Shown here: positions 21,864 through 35,738 of the stretch, piece by piece
Position numbering within the stretch: position 1 is the stretch's first letter
Layout of the letters: each line of letters opens with the position of its first letter
DNA from: Paraspadella gotoi
Lineage: Eukaryota; Chaetognatha
NCBI GenBank assembly: GCA_051294375.1
Contig: CM119270.1
Coordinates: forward strand, 6,448,369-6,512,368
Length of the DNA: 64,000 bases
Direction of reading: 5' to 3'
Made by a program: the position numbers and the translations under genes
The notes under the pieces: model-generated
What the model saw: only the letters and a program-made list of their open reading frames with translations
Databases searched by the model: none
What the model was told of the DNA's origin: nothing

Positions 21864-23165
21864 ACAAAAAAGTAAAATAAAGGTGGGAAAAAAGGAAAAG
21901 AAAGACAGGCGAAAAAAGGAAAAGAAAGAGAGAGATAAAGACGAAGAGGAAGTAAAGAAAAGCAGAGAACAAGGAGGAAGACAGAGAAGGAGAGAGACAG
22001 AGAGAGAGAGAGTACCCAGCTCTTTTTTTTTTTCCATTGTACTCGAACGTCAACGAGGGATCCTTTCCAATCAATTAAGGGGCCCATGGACGGGGATTGG
22101 AGCAACGGAGCCCTGATCATCGCCTGGCCGCCTCATAATGGAATTAATCAAATATGGAGGTAATTGCTTTTTTACTCCCGCTGCTCATTTGTTTGGCGAA
22201 AGCAGGTTTTTTTTCTATCGTGCTCTCTCGCTCGTTACTTTAAAATTAGTTTAAAGTTTAGTTCGGGTAGTATGTTTACTTTTTATTTTACTTCTTTCAG
22301 TTTAGGCTAATTGAGGTAGTTTTTCCTTTTTATTTTTGCCCTCTACTTTATTTTTAAAATTAGAAAATTGTCAAGTGCCATTTTCATTTTTTTAGGTTCA
22401 GCTTAGGTTTTAATCATTTACATATTAGTTTACATTCATTTATAGTCAGTTACTTTGCTACTTTTCCCGGCCCACGGACTCTTTCTTTTTAATTTCAATG
22501 CTCAGTTGTTTTTCTTGGGCGTAACGATTTCTTCGCTTTGTTTATGTTAATTCAATTTCTCTCTCGCTTTTGTTTTTGTTTGAATAATAAAATCTCTCCT
22601 TTTTTTTCTCTCTCGTTCGTAATTACATTAATTCTTTTCCGCAATTAATTTTTCATGACAAAACAATGAGGTTTTTGTCCCTTGCCCTTTAATTTCGAAT
22701 TAGATAGTTTGATTACTTAACATTATGAAAATAATAGAAAAAAGCAGGATATTTTTGTAATATTAATTTCAAAACCCACCGACCCTGGTCTCATTTTAAC
22801 GTTTTATTTTTCACTCTTAACTCTGGACTCTTTTTGTATTATCTTTTGCATTGAGAAATTAATAGTATCCGTTTGATCGTTTTCTACTCATTGATAGTCA
22901 TTTATCATCTATATATTAGGTTGTCAGCTCCTTTTCCTCAAATAAACTTTTCCTTTGTCATCCTTTATCCGTCTCGTTTGTCATCAGGTTCGACGCCGAG
23001 CGGCTGATCGATCTCGGAGGAACCAACTTCCTTCTCGAGGTCGAGGGTTCCAATCCTATCGCCGCCACTCGAGTCGTGGCCGGGCTCGATCGGGGGACCC
23101 AGAGTCAATTCTGGTCACTCGATCCGATTGGGGAAGTCAATACGGTGGAGGGGGAGGGAGAGTGA
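20920..23165 (+). CDS. Beta-trefoil (ricin-type) lectin domain, C-terminal three exons
   Basis: Exons 20920-21080, 22080-22159 and 22988-23165 (TGA), phases 1-0-2 in agreement. Together they encode one whole beta-trefoil. Repeat alpha runs WFYIRSRLNGFVLEEM to GQRWRW; beta runs SLVSQNDLAIDLM to INQIWRF; gamma runs RLIDLGGTNFLLEVEG to QSQFWSLDP. The three QxW motifs (QRW, QIW, QFW) and three LNGFVL/LAIDL/NFLLEV strands are diagnostic of the R-type lectin fold. The repeats contain no cysteines, unlike classic ricin B or GalNAc-transferase lectin domains. It should bind carbohydrate, but specificity cannot be read. The first exon needs two bases to complete a codon, so at least one 5' exon is missing. 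The stop codon sits at the border of a long GA microsatellite. The exon 1 donor lies in a 25-bp minisatellite. Confidence 0.7.
21075..21183. repeat. 25-bp minisatellite containing a splice donor in every unit
   Basis: Four full units plus a partial one start at 21075, 21100, 21125, 21150 and 21175, each CTCATGGTAAG followed by R-rich sequence and GTCAC. The first unit overlaps the end of lectin exon 1 (CTC ATG|GTAAGG). The next three repeat the donor consensus exactly; the fifth reads CTCATGGTTCAG. Confidence 0.9.
21775..21858. repeat. (GA)n microsatellite in lectin intron 1
   Basis: Long GA run followed by purine-rich DNA to 22015; produces Glu/Arg ORFs that are not genes. Confidence 0.9.
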
Positions 23166-23176
23166 GAGGGGTAAGA

Positions 23177-23177
<1 letters not shown>

Positions 23178-23266
<89 letters not shown>

Positions 23267-23269
23267 AGA
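23178..23269. repeat. (GA)n microsatellite after the lectin stop codon
   Basis: About 90 bases of GA starting a dozen bases after the TGA, so it would lie in the 3' untranslated region. Confidence 0.9.
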
Positions 23270-23541
23270 TGTATTTCGAAAATTTCGTATATGGGATAAA
23301 AAGAGATAAAACGTAGCAAGAATTATTACTTAGTTTTAATCCCTCGCTTGAGCTTTTAACTTCGTCTATATTGTTCGTTTAATTCATTGGATAAACCGCT
23401 TTTGTTTTTCTGGCGACTGTTAACCTACGTTGAATTAATATTTCCTACATTTATTTGACGAAAATAAAACTTGAAACAACATTTTACTTGTAGTTTTAGG
23501 CTCATAAGTTAATATTTTCTGCTTCTCTCTCTCTCTCTCTC

Positions 23542-23612
<71 letters not shown>

Positions 23613-24083
23613 CTCAACTTCGCTTTAATTTCTCTTTTCCTAAACCGTTTCTATTAGTCTATTACTACTGATGAGAAGAAGAAAGGAATAAAGAAGAAGA
23701 CGAGGACGAGGGGGAAGAGGAAGAAGAAAAAGAAGAGTAAGAAGAGGAGGAGGAAGAGGAAAGACAAACACGATGAGAGAGGAGGAGGAGCAGCCCAAAA
23801 GAGGAGGAGGAAAGGAACGAGTCCAGGCGGTCGCGTCTCGTAATCTTCCTTCATTCTTCTTTTCTTTCCTCCCTTTATTTCTCGTCTCTCTGTTCCTCCG
23901 TTTTTTTTTTGTTCTTCCTTAATTTTCCTCTTTTCAGTTCGTCCTTCGCGAGAAATGGAATCATTTTTTTTTCTTTATTTTTCTTCTGAAAATCAAAAAC
24001 TCTAAAATCATTTCGTTTTTGAATAAAAAGAGCAAAAGTGGGAATTTCGATTTCTCTCTCTCTCTCTCTCTCTTCTCTCCTCT

Positions 24084-24159
<76 letters not shown>

Positions 24160-25076
24160 TCTCCCTCTCTCTTCTCTCTCTCTCTCTTTCCCTCACATTC
24201 ACACACCAAAAAGATTTTTGAATAAAACACATAGTCGTAGAACTGGAACAATAATTTTTTTCGGACTGATAAATTCCATAGGTTTGTGGTTGAATTAAAA
24301 ATCCATTGTTAATTTAAGACTACTTTTAATTCTCGTTGTTTTTCTTTTTTAACTTTCTTAATTTCTCACGTTTTTCCACTTTTTCTTCTTTCATTAAATT
24401 TTCACTTTATACTTTTCTTTCACGTTTCTCAAGACATATCAACTTTAATTATTTGTCGAGATTATTAATTCTTTTACTAAATTTTTTTTACTGTTTTAAC
24501 TTGTCCTTTATTAAGTGACAATGTTAGAGAATATATAGCTATATATTTGTCTAGACTGTAATATTTCGGCTGGGTTTGATTTGTAAAAACGTGAGTCAAT
24601 TCTAGACATACGCTTAATGTGCTCATAAAAAGAAAATGAATGAAAGAAAGAAAGAAAGAAAGGGAGAAAGAAAGAAAGAAAGAAAGAAAAAAAAAGAAAG
24701 AAAGAAAGAAAAAAGAAAGAGATAAGAGGATTACGAAGGTTGAAGTGAGGGGCAAAGTCAACGAAGACGGAAAGAAAAGATAAGAGATTAAGAGAGAAAA
24801 GTAGAAAAGAGAGGAAAAGAGGAAGAGAGAGGAAAAGAAGGTGATTGTGTGTTAATGATTATGTTCTTCTCTTTGTTATTGTGTTTATGAAGTAAGTATA
24901 GAAAAGGTGGAAATGAATTGTATCGGTTCAGAATTTATTATCTTAACGCAATTAAAATACTTAAAAATCATAACTAAAAATAAGAGCTCAGTAACAAAAG
25001 TATGCATTTATGAATCCAATGAAGGTCAAACTTTAGTGAAAGAGATGAGAGAGGAGAGAGAGAGAAGAGAGAGAGG

Positions 25077-25130
<54 letters not shown>

Positions 25131-25807
25131 TGAAGAAGGAAAAGAAAACCTGAGGGAATCCCGGTGATTTTCCAATCTTCTTTTTTTCCGCCTCGCTTCT
25201 TCCATCATTGCTTTTTTTTTCTTTTTCCTTTTTTTTCATTTTTCTTTTTATCTATTCCTGTTCTTCAAGTTTCTATCCATCCCTTTTTGCCTCAGTTTCT
25301 AATTTCCCGGTTAAAGTATTCAAGATTGTTTACATTTTTGCAAATCAATTCAATCGAGCGGATTAGATCTTCACTCCGTGTCCCACTTTTTATTCACTTC
25401 CTTTTAAAACCTCAAACCTCAAACCTCAAATTACGAATAATTCCACTTGGTTATTTTTCCGTTTCTTTGTCTTTTTTTTTGCTATTGTCGTCATTGTTGT
25501 CGTTATATCTTTGTCATCAAATGTCGTCTTTGCTCTCTAGTCTCTATAATCATCACCGACTTTAAATTCGGTCAAAATCTTTGAATTTTCTAATTTTTCT
25601 TTTACTTACAAAAGGGTGAGTCAATTTGGTTATCTCTGTCAACAAAGCTGCCTCCTTCGTTGTTGTCGTCGTCGTCTTCGTCGCCATTATTGTCTTTGTT
25701 TTTTTTCACAATGTAAACTTTCATTTACATTAAACTGTATCACTCGGACGTAAATGGTAGTTTAGCGTATTATACGCAACGTTTCCTCGTCTTGGCCGTC
25801 TTCGATG

Positions 25808-25885
<78 letters not shown>
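25808..25885. repeat. (CGT)n microsatellite, about 26 units
   Basis: Perfect CGT/ACG trinucleotide run; shorter ones occur at 17680-17700, 17868-17893, 39290-39319 and 41222-41260. The triplet recurs across the window, sometimes inside exons (poly-Asp in MDM1-like exon 7). Confidence 0.95.
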
Positions 25886-25893
<8 letters not shown>

Positions 25894-26042
25894 TTCGCCC
25901 GCTTTGCCACCATCGTCTCCAGCCAACATTTACATTTCTAATTAACTTTTAAGACTCGAGTTAAAACTAATAAATTCTATACTTTTTCTCCTTTGGTGTA
26001 GGCATAAGAAATTACGATCTGAAGGGGGAGAAAGGAGAAAAG

Positions 26043-26119
<77 letters not shown>

Positions 26120-26648
26120 TCTTCGCTAACCACCATCTGTCGCTCCATATATTTCCACTTTTTTTTCACGAGACATTTCCTTTCGTCCGGGGCGACGATT
26201 CTCCTTGGATTGGAAATTCCGGTTCCATTCGGACGCAGACTCGTCTCGTTGCTTGGCAACGCGTCGGAGATGCCAACAATGTTTCCCGCTGAATTTACAT
26301 ATCTGGTTTTTTTTTTATTGTACGTTGCGATGTATTCTGAATAGCGGGTTTTTTTTTAATTGGAATACACGTACCTACTTTTATAAAGAATTTCAGTTTG
26401 GAAAAAAAAGGAATATAATATTTGCTTGCAATCGTCGAAAGAAAACGTTTTTTTTTACTTTACTTAGTTGATTAAGTTTCCATTCCTAACTTTTTTTATG
26501 CAATGTTAATCCTGCGGGGGAAAAATGCATAATCCAATTAATTAAAATAATAAGCAAACATCCTTAATCTTGATTTTAATCAGGTTTTCATGCAACTTTC
26601 AAATGCGCAGACGTCGCACTACGTGAGATTTGAATTTCCAGTTGGCAG

Positions 26649-26655
26649 CGACAAT

Positions 26656-26703
<48 letters not shown>

Positions 26704-26708
26704 AACGA
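26649..26708. repeat. (GACAAC)n minisatellite
   Basis: About nine hexanucleotide units encoding Asp-Asn if translated. The surrounding frame (26590-26847) lacks recognisable features; I do not call it a gene. Confidence 0.85.
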
Positions 26709-27599
26709 CGAAGTCCGTCGCAAGATAAATGGGACTCAGTTGGCGAGAAGGATGATTCGTCCGTTTTTCAATTCGAAAATATTTTATTGTAATTATTTTT
26801 TATTAAACTTAGTTAACTTTATAACAATATGCATTCAGCAGTTCTAACGACGTGGAATTGTCTTAATCGATTAGTAAATTAATAATTGATACAGGAAAAA
26901 CGCAGATGCTCGGCTTAATTTTGTTTAGTTTCGATATCAAAAGCAGTATTGAAACCCCGCTTTTAGTTTCGTGTAATCCACATTTCATTCACAGTTGATT
27001 TTTAAGTCACTCTCAGACCAAAACAGGAAATTCACATTCGATTCCGAGTCGTTCACAGTTGAAATCCGTCGCAGGCGATTTCCCCAAATATTCTCGGGGC
27101 CCGAAAAGTCTTCTCTTCGCCCGAAAGAAAATCTCTCTCGACTTTTTTTGCCCAGAATTTCTTCGTCTTCGACCTTCGAGTTCGAGAGAAGAAAAATGTC
27201 AGAAAAGATTTCCCCTCATGAACTCTCATTATCCCTCGGCTTTTGACCGCAGCAGAGGCAGCAGCAGCAACAGCAGCAACAGCAACAACGAAAACGACTA
27301 CAACAGAAACCACAAAAACAAAATTTATAATAAAAACCAACAAAAACAACCAAAATAAGTAAAAAACAACAGCTACAAAAAAAAAAAGAGAAACAACTAA
27401 AACAATAACAAAAACCACCAAAAAAACAAATAAAACAATTAGCAGCAACAACAAAATTATGTACAACATCAAAAACAACAAAAACAGCGACAACAAAAGT
27501 AAAACAAGATCGGTCCATCCAATGTCTTGCGTCACAGTGACCTTTTTAGCCCGTAAATTTATGATACGCACTGTATCGGAATTCTGTCTTTTATTCTTT

Positions 27600-27840
27600 A
27601 TAGTTTTAGGATTTTCTGAAGGTGGCGCTTAAATTTGAGGTTTTTTCCTGTCTTAACAAATGAGCAACCAACTGTAGGCAAAGTTATGAGCATTTTTAAG
27701 TGGGACAGACCGATAGACCGACATACCGACCGTCCGACCGACCGACCGACCAAAAAGTGACTTATAGAGTTGCTCCGCGAGTATTCGACCTCCAACAACG
27801 ACATCGAAAGCGACTCCAATGAAGACCAACACATCCAAAG
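27600..27840. repeat. Repeat-like block with (CCGA)n tetranucleotides
   Basis: GACCGATAGACCGACATACCG leads into CCGACCGACCGACC at 27700-27751, flanked by sequence with the look of a dispersed element. Only one copy is in the window, so the class is uncertain. Confidence 0.4.
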
Positions 27841-27870
27841 TTAAGAGAAACGAGGACGACGTTCACGAAA

Positions 27871-27880
27871 NNNNNNNNNN
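27871..27880. other. Assembly gap (10 N)
   Basis: Ten N, a fixed-size join. Another gap of unknown sequence follows at 27999-28535. Confidence 0.99.
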
Positions 27881-27998
27881 ATGAAAAGCTGCTGTTGCCG
27901 CTGCTGCAGAAACCTACGCGGTCGAAGCTGCTTCAGCACAAAACGACAGTGAAAGGAAAATGTGCATCGCGTCTCTCTTTTCAGGAAGAAAAGGAGAG

Positions 27999-28535
27999 NN
28001 NNNNNNNNNNNNNNNNNNNNNNNNNNNNNNNNNNNNNNNNNNNNNNNNNNNNNNNNNNNNNNNNNNNNNNNNNNNNNNNNNNNNNNNNNNNNNNNNNNNN
28101 NNNNNNNNNNNNNNNNNNNNNNNNNNNNNNNNNNNNNNNNNNNNNNNNNNNNNNNNNNNNNNNNNNNNNNNNNNNNNNNNNNNNNNNNNNNNNNNNNNNN
28201 NNNNNNNNNNNNNNNNNNNNNNNNNNNNNNNNNNNNNNNNNNNNNNNNNNNNNNNNNNNNNNNNNNNNNNNNNNNNNNNNNNNNNNNNNNNNNNNNNNNN
28301 NNNNNNNNNNNNNNNNNNNNNNNNNNNNNNNNNNNNNNNNNNNNNNNNNNNNNNNNNNNNNNNNNNNNNNNNNNNNNNNNNNNNNNNNNNNNNNNNNNNN
28401 NNNNNNNNNNNNNNNNNNNNNNNNNNNNNNNNNNNNNNNNNNNNNNNNNNNNNNNNNNNNNNNNNNNNNNNNNNNNNNNNNNNNNNNNNNNNNNNNNNNN
28501 NNNNNNNNNNNNNNNNNNNNNNNNNNNNNNNNNNN
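27999..28535. other. Assembly gap (537 N)
   Basis: Run of N. Sequence to the right is GA-rich, suggesting collapse or failure in a microsatellite. Confidence 0.99.
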
Positions 28536-28746
28536 GACTTGTCGAGAACTGAGAGAGAGGGAGATGGGAGAGAGAGACGAGACAAGAGAGAAAGAAAGGG
28601 AGAGAATCAAGTTCAAGTTTTCCCGACTGTAAACGAATAATTTTCAAAGCAGAAGAAGCTTGAAAAGAGGTCAGTTAGAACTGGGAACTCCGCCATTTTG
28701 TGGAATATTCTCTCTTCACTGCTTTTAACGGATTTTTAGTCTCTCT

Positions 28747-28818
<72 letters not shown>

Positions 28819-29392
28819 CCTTCCCTCCCTCTTTCCCTCTTTCCCACTGGGTGAGGATTGCTTACTCAACGATGCGTCAGCGGGAGAGTGAAAGGTTGAG
28901 TTCAACGCGGGAGGTAAGGAGGGGCGGGTTAAGCGGGTTAAAAGAAGGAAGAATAAAAATAAAAAGGAATCAAGGAAGAGAGAAAAGTAGAAAAGACGAT
29001 TGGGAAGATGATGCTGCAGAGGTGAGGAAAATGTACCAAATTTACGTCTTAATCTAAAAAAGAAAAGAAATAAAAAAAAATTAAGAGCTTACGCGAGTTG
29101 TGCGGTTTTTTAAAAATATAAATGAATTAAAAAAAGAGAATATTAAAAAAAGCTTCTTTTAAATTTAAACTAATTAAAAGATGGATTATGTATCAATACT
29201 AATAATTAATTTTTACTTAAACAAAAGGAGAAACATAATTGTTAAATTCCCTCACTGTATATTATTTTCTCAATTGAGAATTTAAATCGACGGAACCAAG
29301 AAACTTTTACTTATTCAGATTGACTTCGTCTCGATCCATTCTTTCAGTTGAAGGGAAAAAGAATTTTTCGATTGATGCAAAGAGGAGAATCT

Positions 29393-29467
<75 letters not shown>

Positions 29468-29532
29468 CCTCCCAAGAGCCTCTTTCTTGATTAAAATCAA
29501 AGCCTTCTCTCTCTCTCTCTCTCTCTCCTTCT

Positions 29533-29584
<52 letters not shown>

Positions 29585-29904
29585 TTTCTCTCTCTCTCGC
29601 GCCTCCTAATCCATTTGTTTGCCTCCATTTTTCCCAGTTTTTTAAACTCAAGCTCAAGATTCGACGACGGCTCCTGTTCCGGCACTAGTTTCCGGCTCCT
29701 GCTTCCGGCTCCTTTTTCCGCACTAGTTCCGGCTCCTACTCCAGTTTCCGGTTCTGAGTTTGGATTCAAGTTTGGATCTCTCGCAAGAGTTCCTTTCATT
29801 CAAATAGAGTAAAAGGAAAAGCGGGGGAGGTGAAGGGGGGAGGAGGGGGGCGCGAAGAGTTTGTGCGTCTGTTTTGGATTTGTTTGAGTACATTGAGAGA
29901 GGGA

Positions 29905-29957
<53 letters not shown>

Positions 29958-30019
29958 GAGAGAGAGAGAGAGAAAAAAGAAAGAAAAAAGAAAGAAAGAA
30001 AGAGAAAAAAAAAAAAAAA

Positions 30020-30055
<36 letters not shown>

Positions 30056-30708
30056 AAAGAAAAGAAAGAAGAAAGAAGAAAAGAAAGAGAAAGAAAGAAA
30101 GAAAGAGAGAGGAGAGAGAGAGAAAGTAGAAGAGAGAATGAGATAGGAAAAAAAGAAAGAAAGTGAGGGAGTGAGAAAACAACTGAAAACAATTGAAGAA
30201 AATAAAGGATATTTTCTGCCTTTTTTCATGAACGTATACGTATATGTGATACCGTGCGTGCTCAGTCTTGAATCAGTCTGAGTTCATTTTCATTCTGAGT
30301 TTGCCAACTTACGGGAAACATTTCATTATATCAACACCTTTTTTTCTGACAGGTTTTCTACATTGCAACTTTCAGCCAAGAACCGTGACGGGCAAGTGAA
30401 TGTTGTCTAATTTCTATGGTTACAGATCATTATTAACTAAATTATATATAAATATAGTTCTTTGACTGTACTAAGAAAACTCTCTTTGCCTATTGTGCGC
30501 ACTGTTCGGACGAAGCGAAATCGCATTTTTAGCGGAGTGCACGGACGCAAGGCCGCCGCTAAATCACCAGTTCTGCTTCGGCGTTCACTTGGACTTTCAC
30601 AATAAAAAGCCGAGTTTTACCGCCGTTTGCTCCAAGCCACGTCATATTTCCATCAAACTAATGGTTTTCTCAACAAAACCTATCCCGCCCCAAAAGTCTT
30701 GAGAGTTC

Positions 30709-30802
<94 letters not shown>

Positions 30803-30960
30803 TTTCTCTCTCCCTCTCTTTCTTTCTTCTCATTCTCTTTTCTTATTCATTTCTTCTTATTTTTTAAGTGAATGCAAAACATTAAACATTAAACATTAAA
30901 TAAGTGTGATCAATAATCCAAATTTCTCATTCCCTGACGATGTTATGTGAAATACATTAC

Positions 30961-31388
30961 GAAATATCTGGAAAAAACATTATTTTTTTTTCAATTCACA
31001 GTAAACCTCATAATGAGATTTGATTTACTACTAATTATACTCCGATGCGATGACACTCAAACAAAAGTATGATTTAGTTTTAAACATTCACACAACTCGT
31101 CCTTTAAATATATTTAATTAATTTTTTAAACTACCTCAGTAGATTAATGTTCATAGTTTCAATAACCTAAAAGCTCGACGAAATGACTCGAACGTCAACG
31201 GAAATCGTTAAAAGAAAACAAAAAAATGAAAAAAAGAGAAAAAAAAATTGTAATCTTTCTCGCGGAAGTTCGACAGAGAAATTCGCCAATGAAGATTCGA
31301 AAAACCTGAGCGAGACTCGATTGTCTTGTAAGGGAGAAGGAAAATTAGTTCCTGCCTCAACGTTCGCGGCAATTTTAGGGAGGAGGGT
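30961..31388 (+). repeat. Gap-flanking duplication, copy A
   Basis: More than 95% alike to 31982-32402 in the same orientation, from TCTGGAAAAAACATTATTTT to CAACGTTCGCGGCAATTTT, both running into a GA microsatellite. Differences are mostly one-base indels. A gap (31757-31968) lies between them, so this is probably two alleles placed in series rather than a real duplication. Confidence 0.8.
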
Positions 31389-31390
31389 GA

Positions 31391-31462
<72 letters not shown>

Positions 31463-31756
31463 TCATATACTCAGCTCTCCCGAACGCAGCCGTAGACGGA
31501 GCGGCGGCGCGCGGCTTCGATCGACTCACTCTCCTTCCGGGCTTCTTCCGCTCGAGTCGGGGAGATTTTCTCTCTCTCGATGGTGAGTCGGCTTCTTCCG
31601 GTCGAAGTCGAGCGGATCGGGGCCGGATATCTCTCTCTCTCTCTTTCTCTCTTCTTTTCTCTCTCTCTCTCTCTCTCTCTCTTTGCTCTTACCGTCTCTC
31701 TCTCTTTCTATCTTTGTTTTTTCTTTTAATGTATTATTTTGTCATTCTCTCTCTCA

Positions 31757-31968
31757 NNNNNNNNNNNNNNNNNNNNNNNNNNNNNNNNNNNNNNNNNNNN
31801 NNNNNNNNNNNNNNNNNNNNNNNNNNNNNNNNNNNNNNNNNNNNNNNNNNNNNNNNNNNNNNNNNNNNNNNNNNNNNNNNNNNNNNNNNNNNNNNNNNNN
31901 NNNNNNNNNNNNNNNNNNNNNNNNNNNNNNNNNNNNNNNNNNNNNNNNNNNNNNNNNNNNNNNNNNNN
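31757..31968. other. Assembly gap (212 N)
   Basis: N run between the two near-identical copies 30961-31388 and 31982-32402, preceded by a CT microsatellite. Confidence 0.99.
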
Positions 31969-31981
31969 CACCGAAGATTTA

Positions 31982-32402
31982 ATATCTGGAGAAAAACATT
32001 ATTTTTTTTTCAATTCACAGTAAACTCCATAATGAGATTGATTTACTACTAATTATACTCCGATGCGATGACACTCAAACAAAAGTATGATTTAGTTTTT
32101 TAACATTCACACAACTCGTCCTTTAAATATATTTAATTAATTTTTTAAACTACCTCAGTAGATTAATGTTCATAGTTTCAATAACCTAACAAGCTCGACG
32201 AAATGACTCGAACGTCAACGGAAATCGTTAAAAGAAAAAAAAAAAAGAAAAAAAAGAGAAAAAAAAATTGTAATCTTTCTCCGGAGAGTTCGACAGAGAA
32301 ATTCGCCAATGAAGATTCGAAAAACCTGAGCGAGACTCGATTTGTCTTGGAAGGGAGAAGGAAAATTAGTTTTCCTGCCTCAACGTTCGCGGCAATTTTC
32401 AG
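31982..32402 (+). repeat. Gap-flanking duplication, copy B
   Basis: Second copy of 30961-31388. Small indels shift every reading frame between the copies, which argues that the short ORF inside (31183-31388 and 32203 onward) is not coding. Confidence 0.8.
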
Positions 32403-32426
32403 GGAGGAGGTGAGGAGAGAGAGGAG

Positions 32427-32458
<32 letters not shown>

Positions 32459-32687
32459 TGAGGAGAGAGAGAGAGAGGAGAGAAGAGGAGGAGAGAGGAG
32501 AGAAGAGAAAGAAAGGCATGTGGTGCCATGAAAAAATTAGCTTTAAAGAAAGACAATTGAACGCTTAATGACTAGCTGAGGACCAATTAACAAGAGAAAA
32601 AAAGCATCAATCTTGGGGAGAGAGAGAGAGAGAGAGGAGGAGCGATGAGATGAGAGAGATGAGAGGAGAGAGAGAGAGAGAAGAGAT

Positions 32688-32721
<34 letters not shown>

Positions 32722-33289
32722 GACCACCGAGCGTGGAATATTCGCTAATGAGAATGTATCAATGTGTGAGAAAGAGGGAGAGAAAGAGAACGTGCGTGAG
32801 AGAGAATGATAGAGAGAGAGAGAGTACAAACGATGACGTGATCCCCTTTTTTCAGCTTCAGTCGAGGAGAAAATGAGAAAATGCAAATGAGATTGAAAAA
32901 GCCGCCGATGCGATCAAAGACTTTGCGATCAGAGTCGATGCGATCAGAGTCTTTGCGATCTCGGGCTTTTCGATTACCGTCGTTATTACCCTGTATTCAT
33001 TTTTAAAAACACATTTTGAATGAACTTACTATTCTAAAACATTATATATTTCATTAATATTTATCTTATGGACTTGTAGCCAAACCCATTCGACTAATGG
33101 CATTGTCATCACCACCTAAACATAAACACTCGTGCCATCCCTGTCGCCACAACCGCCATCACTGCCATCGCCATCGCCGTCCTTGCCACCCGCCATTGTT
33201 GCCAGTGAAATCTCCACTATTCATTAGGCCACCGCAACACGTGATTTTCTCGGATTAAGCGAATATTGATCGACCTTTCTATACATTAT

Positions 33290-33404
<115 letters not shown>

Positions 33405-33883
33405 GTCTCTACTCCCCGATTTTTCCAATTTTCTCTCTTGGCCGATGGGGAGATGGAGAGAGCGAGAGTGAGAGAGAGAGCGAGAGAGCGAGACAGAAAA
33501 CAAAGACTCCGGTAAAAGGTAAAGAAGAAAATTAAATTTGAAACGGAATGAAATTTCCTGAGAATTAAATTGGATTTGAAAGATTGAAAAGGGATCGAGG
33601 CAGAATCGAAAATCAATTAAGGGTTGGAGAGAGAGTAATCGGGCAGTTTGCAGTTAACTATTAAGGGGAGGAGGGATTCATTTTGTCAAGAAATAAAACT
33701 TGTATGAAGAGAAGCTTCAATTTTCCCAGATTTTTTGGGTCAAATTTTACAAAATTATCAATATTTAACTTTTTTTGGCTTTATTCCTAATAAATTTATT
33801 TATTACTAAATTCGCAAACAACCTTTTAATAATAAATTTCTAGCTAAATTTTTCAAATATTTTCTCTCTCTCTCTCATCTCTC

Positions 33884-33937
<54 letters not shown>

Positions 33938-34091
33938 TTTTCTCACTTATAAGTCGCTCTCAATAATTCGCAATATATGACATTTTTTATTTTATGATAA
34001 CTTTAATTTCATTAAGTTAATTTTGTAGAAGACGAAAATAGTAGTTGGTCACGTCGCCCTCAATTTAATTTTATTTCTCTCACGAACAGAA

Positions 34092-35599
34092 ATGAATTTG
34101 ATTTTGTTTCTCGTCGCGAGTCTTTTGTTCGCCTTCAACGACGCCGGAGAAGATCGCGGCTCCGCTCCGCCGAAACAGCATCCACTGCAGCAACGACAAC
34201 AGCCTCCATATAATCCGCCGCCGCAGCATCGTCATCCGCTGCCGCAGCAACGAAAGCGTTCGATAGCGGAAGTGAGGGACTGGACGAGGCGGCAACGGCG
34301 ACATCAGAAGCAACGACAGCCTCCACTACATCAAAAGGAACATGATGGAGAGGGGCAACGACAGCAGCTGGGGATCGAGATTCGCGAGAGACGATCGACG
34401 GGAGGGACAGAAAGGATCAGCGCCTCCTACAGGTGAGGGAAAGAAATAAAAAAACTAAAAAAAAACAAACTAAAAAATAAATTTGTATGTATAAAAACGA
34501 AACAACGAAAGATACTAGTCGACAAACTTACCGAAAAACAAAAAAAAACAAACAAACAAGCGTAGGTTAAATATAAACAACTCAATTTCAAAAATTTAAC
34601 TGACCTTTCCCGCTTTCCAACTCGACAGTAATCACGTGGCCGTCATTGGTTCGACCCTGACCCTGGAATGCCTCACCTCACCGGTCCCCGTCGTTTGGGT
34701 CCGCGACGCCGACAGCCCAAGAAAGTAAGGCTTAGATAAAATAGTAGGTGATAGAAATAAAAAAATTAAAAGTTTAAGTTGTGGCAACAGAAGTTAAAGT
34801 TAAGTTAAAAGAAAAAGATTAATTAGAAAGAAAACTAGATGTTAGGGGATTTTTATAAGATTTCGACACATTAAAGGCAAACGGAAGATTATAATTCAAA
34901 TGAGGTAAAATCCCCAGACTAAAAACGTAAATTTGTCTTTTAAAATTTACTATCTTTCACTGCGTCAGATCCAAAACTTACAAAATCAGTAATGTAATTA
35001 GTTTCAGACGCCAAATAATAATCGCTAATGTTTCTCTTATCCTTTTTTAGTTTCTGTTTTATAATTTTTTTTTCTATCTTTAAACAACTCCCAAACACTC
35101 GACCCTTCCCCCCCACTCCCTCCTCCCTTCAGTTCCAACGTCCTGGCCATCGTCCGGCCCAGCAGCCCGCGCGTCCAAAAAGGTCGCTACGTCTTCGAGT
35201 CTTACGGCGAAGTCTACACCCTCACGATTCCTCGCGTCTCCTTCGCCGACGACGGCATCTTCAAGTGCAACAACATCAAAGCCTTCAACATCGTCGTCAT
35301 CGGCGTCCCCGAGTGCACGCCGAGGGCCTCCATGGCCGAGTTTCGAGAAGACGCCGAGGCCGTGTTTCAATGCAAGGTATCGATCGCGTTGATGAGGCAG
35401 TCGGGATGATGGGATCGTTATTATCGTTATCGGTATTGCAAGTAAAACTTTATTGTGAGTTGAGAAGATGATGGTTGTTTACTTGATGTATTTAAAATAC
35501 ATTAGTTAATTTTATCGGTCTCTCTCTCTCTCTCTCTGTCTTTTTCCTTTCTTTACCCTCTCTCTCTCCTTTCTCCTCTCTCATTGCCCTCCCTCCTCC

Positions 35600-35677
<78 letters not shown>

Positions 35678-35706
35678 CTCTCTTCACTCTCTCCTCACTC
35701 CTCTTA

Positions 35707-35738
<32 letters not shown>

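Noticed and set aside
26590-26847. ORF beginning MQLSNAQTSHY with Asp-Asn repeat
   Set aside because: Half of it is the (GACAAC)n repeat; no domain and no partner exon.
27053-27571. Minus-strand hydrophobic ORF of 172 codons
   Set aside because: Translation of CAA/ACA-rich DNA; the hydrophobic residues are a by-product of GTT/TTG codons.
31183-31407. Short ORF MTRTSTEIVKRK conserved in both copies of the gap-flanking duplication
   Set aside because: Indels between the copies shift the frame, and the copies are probably alleles, so their similarity is no sign of selection.
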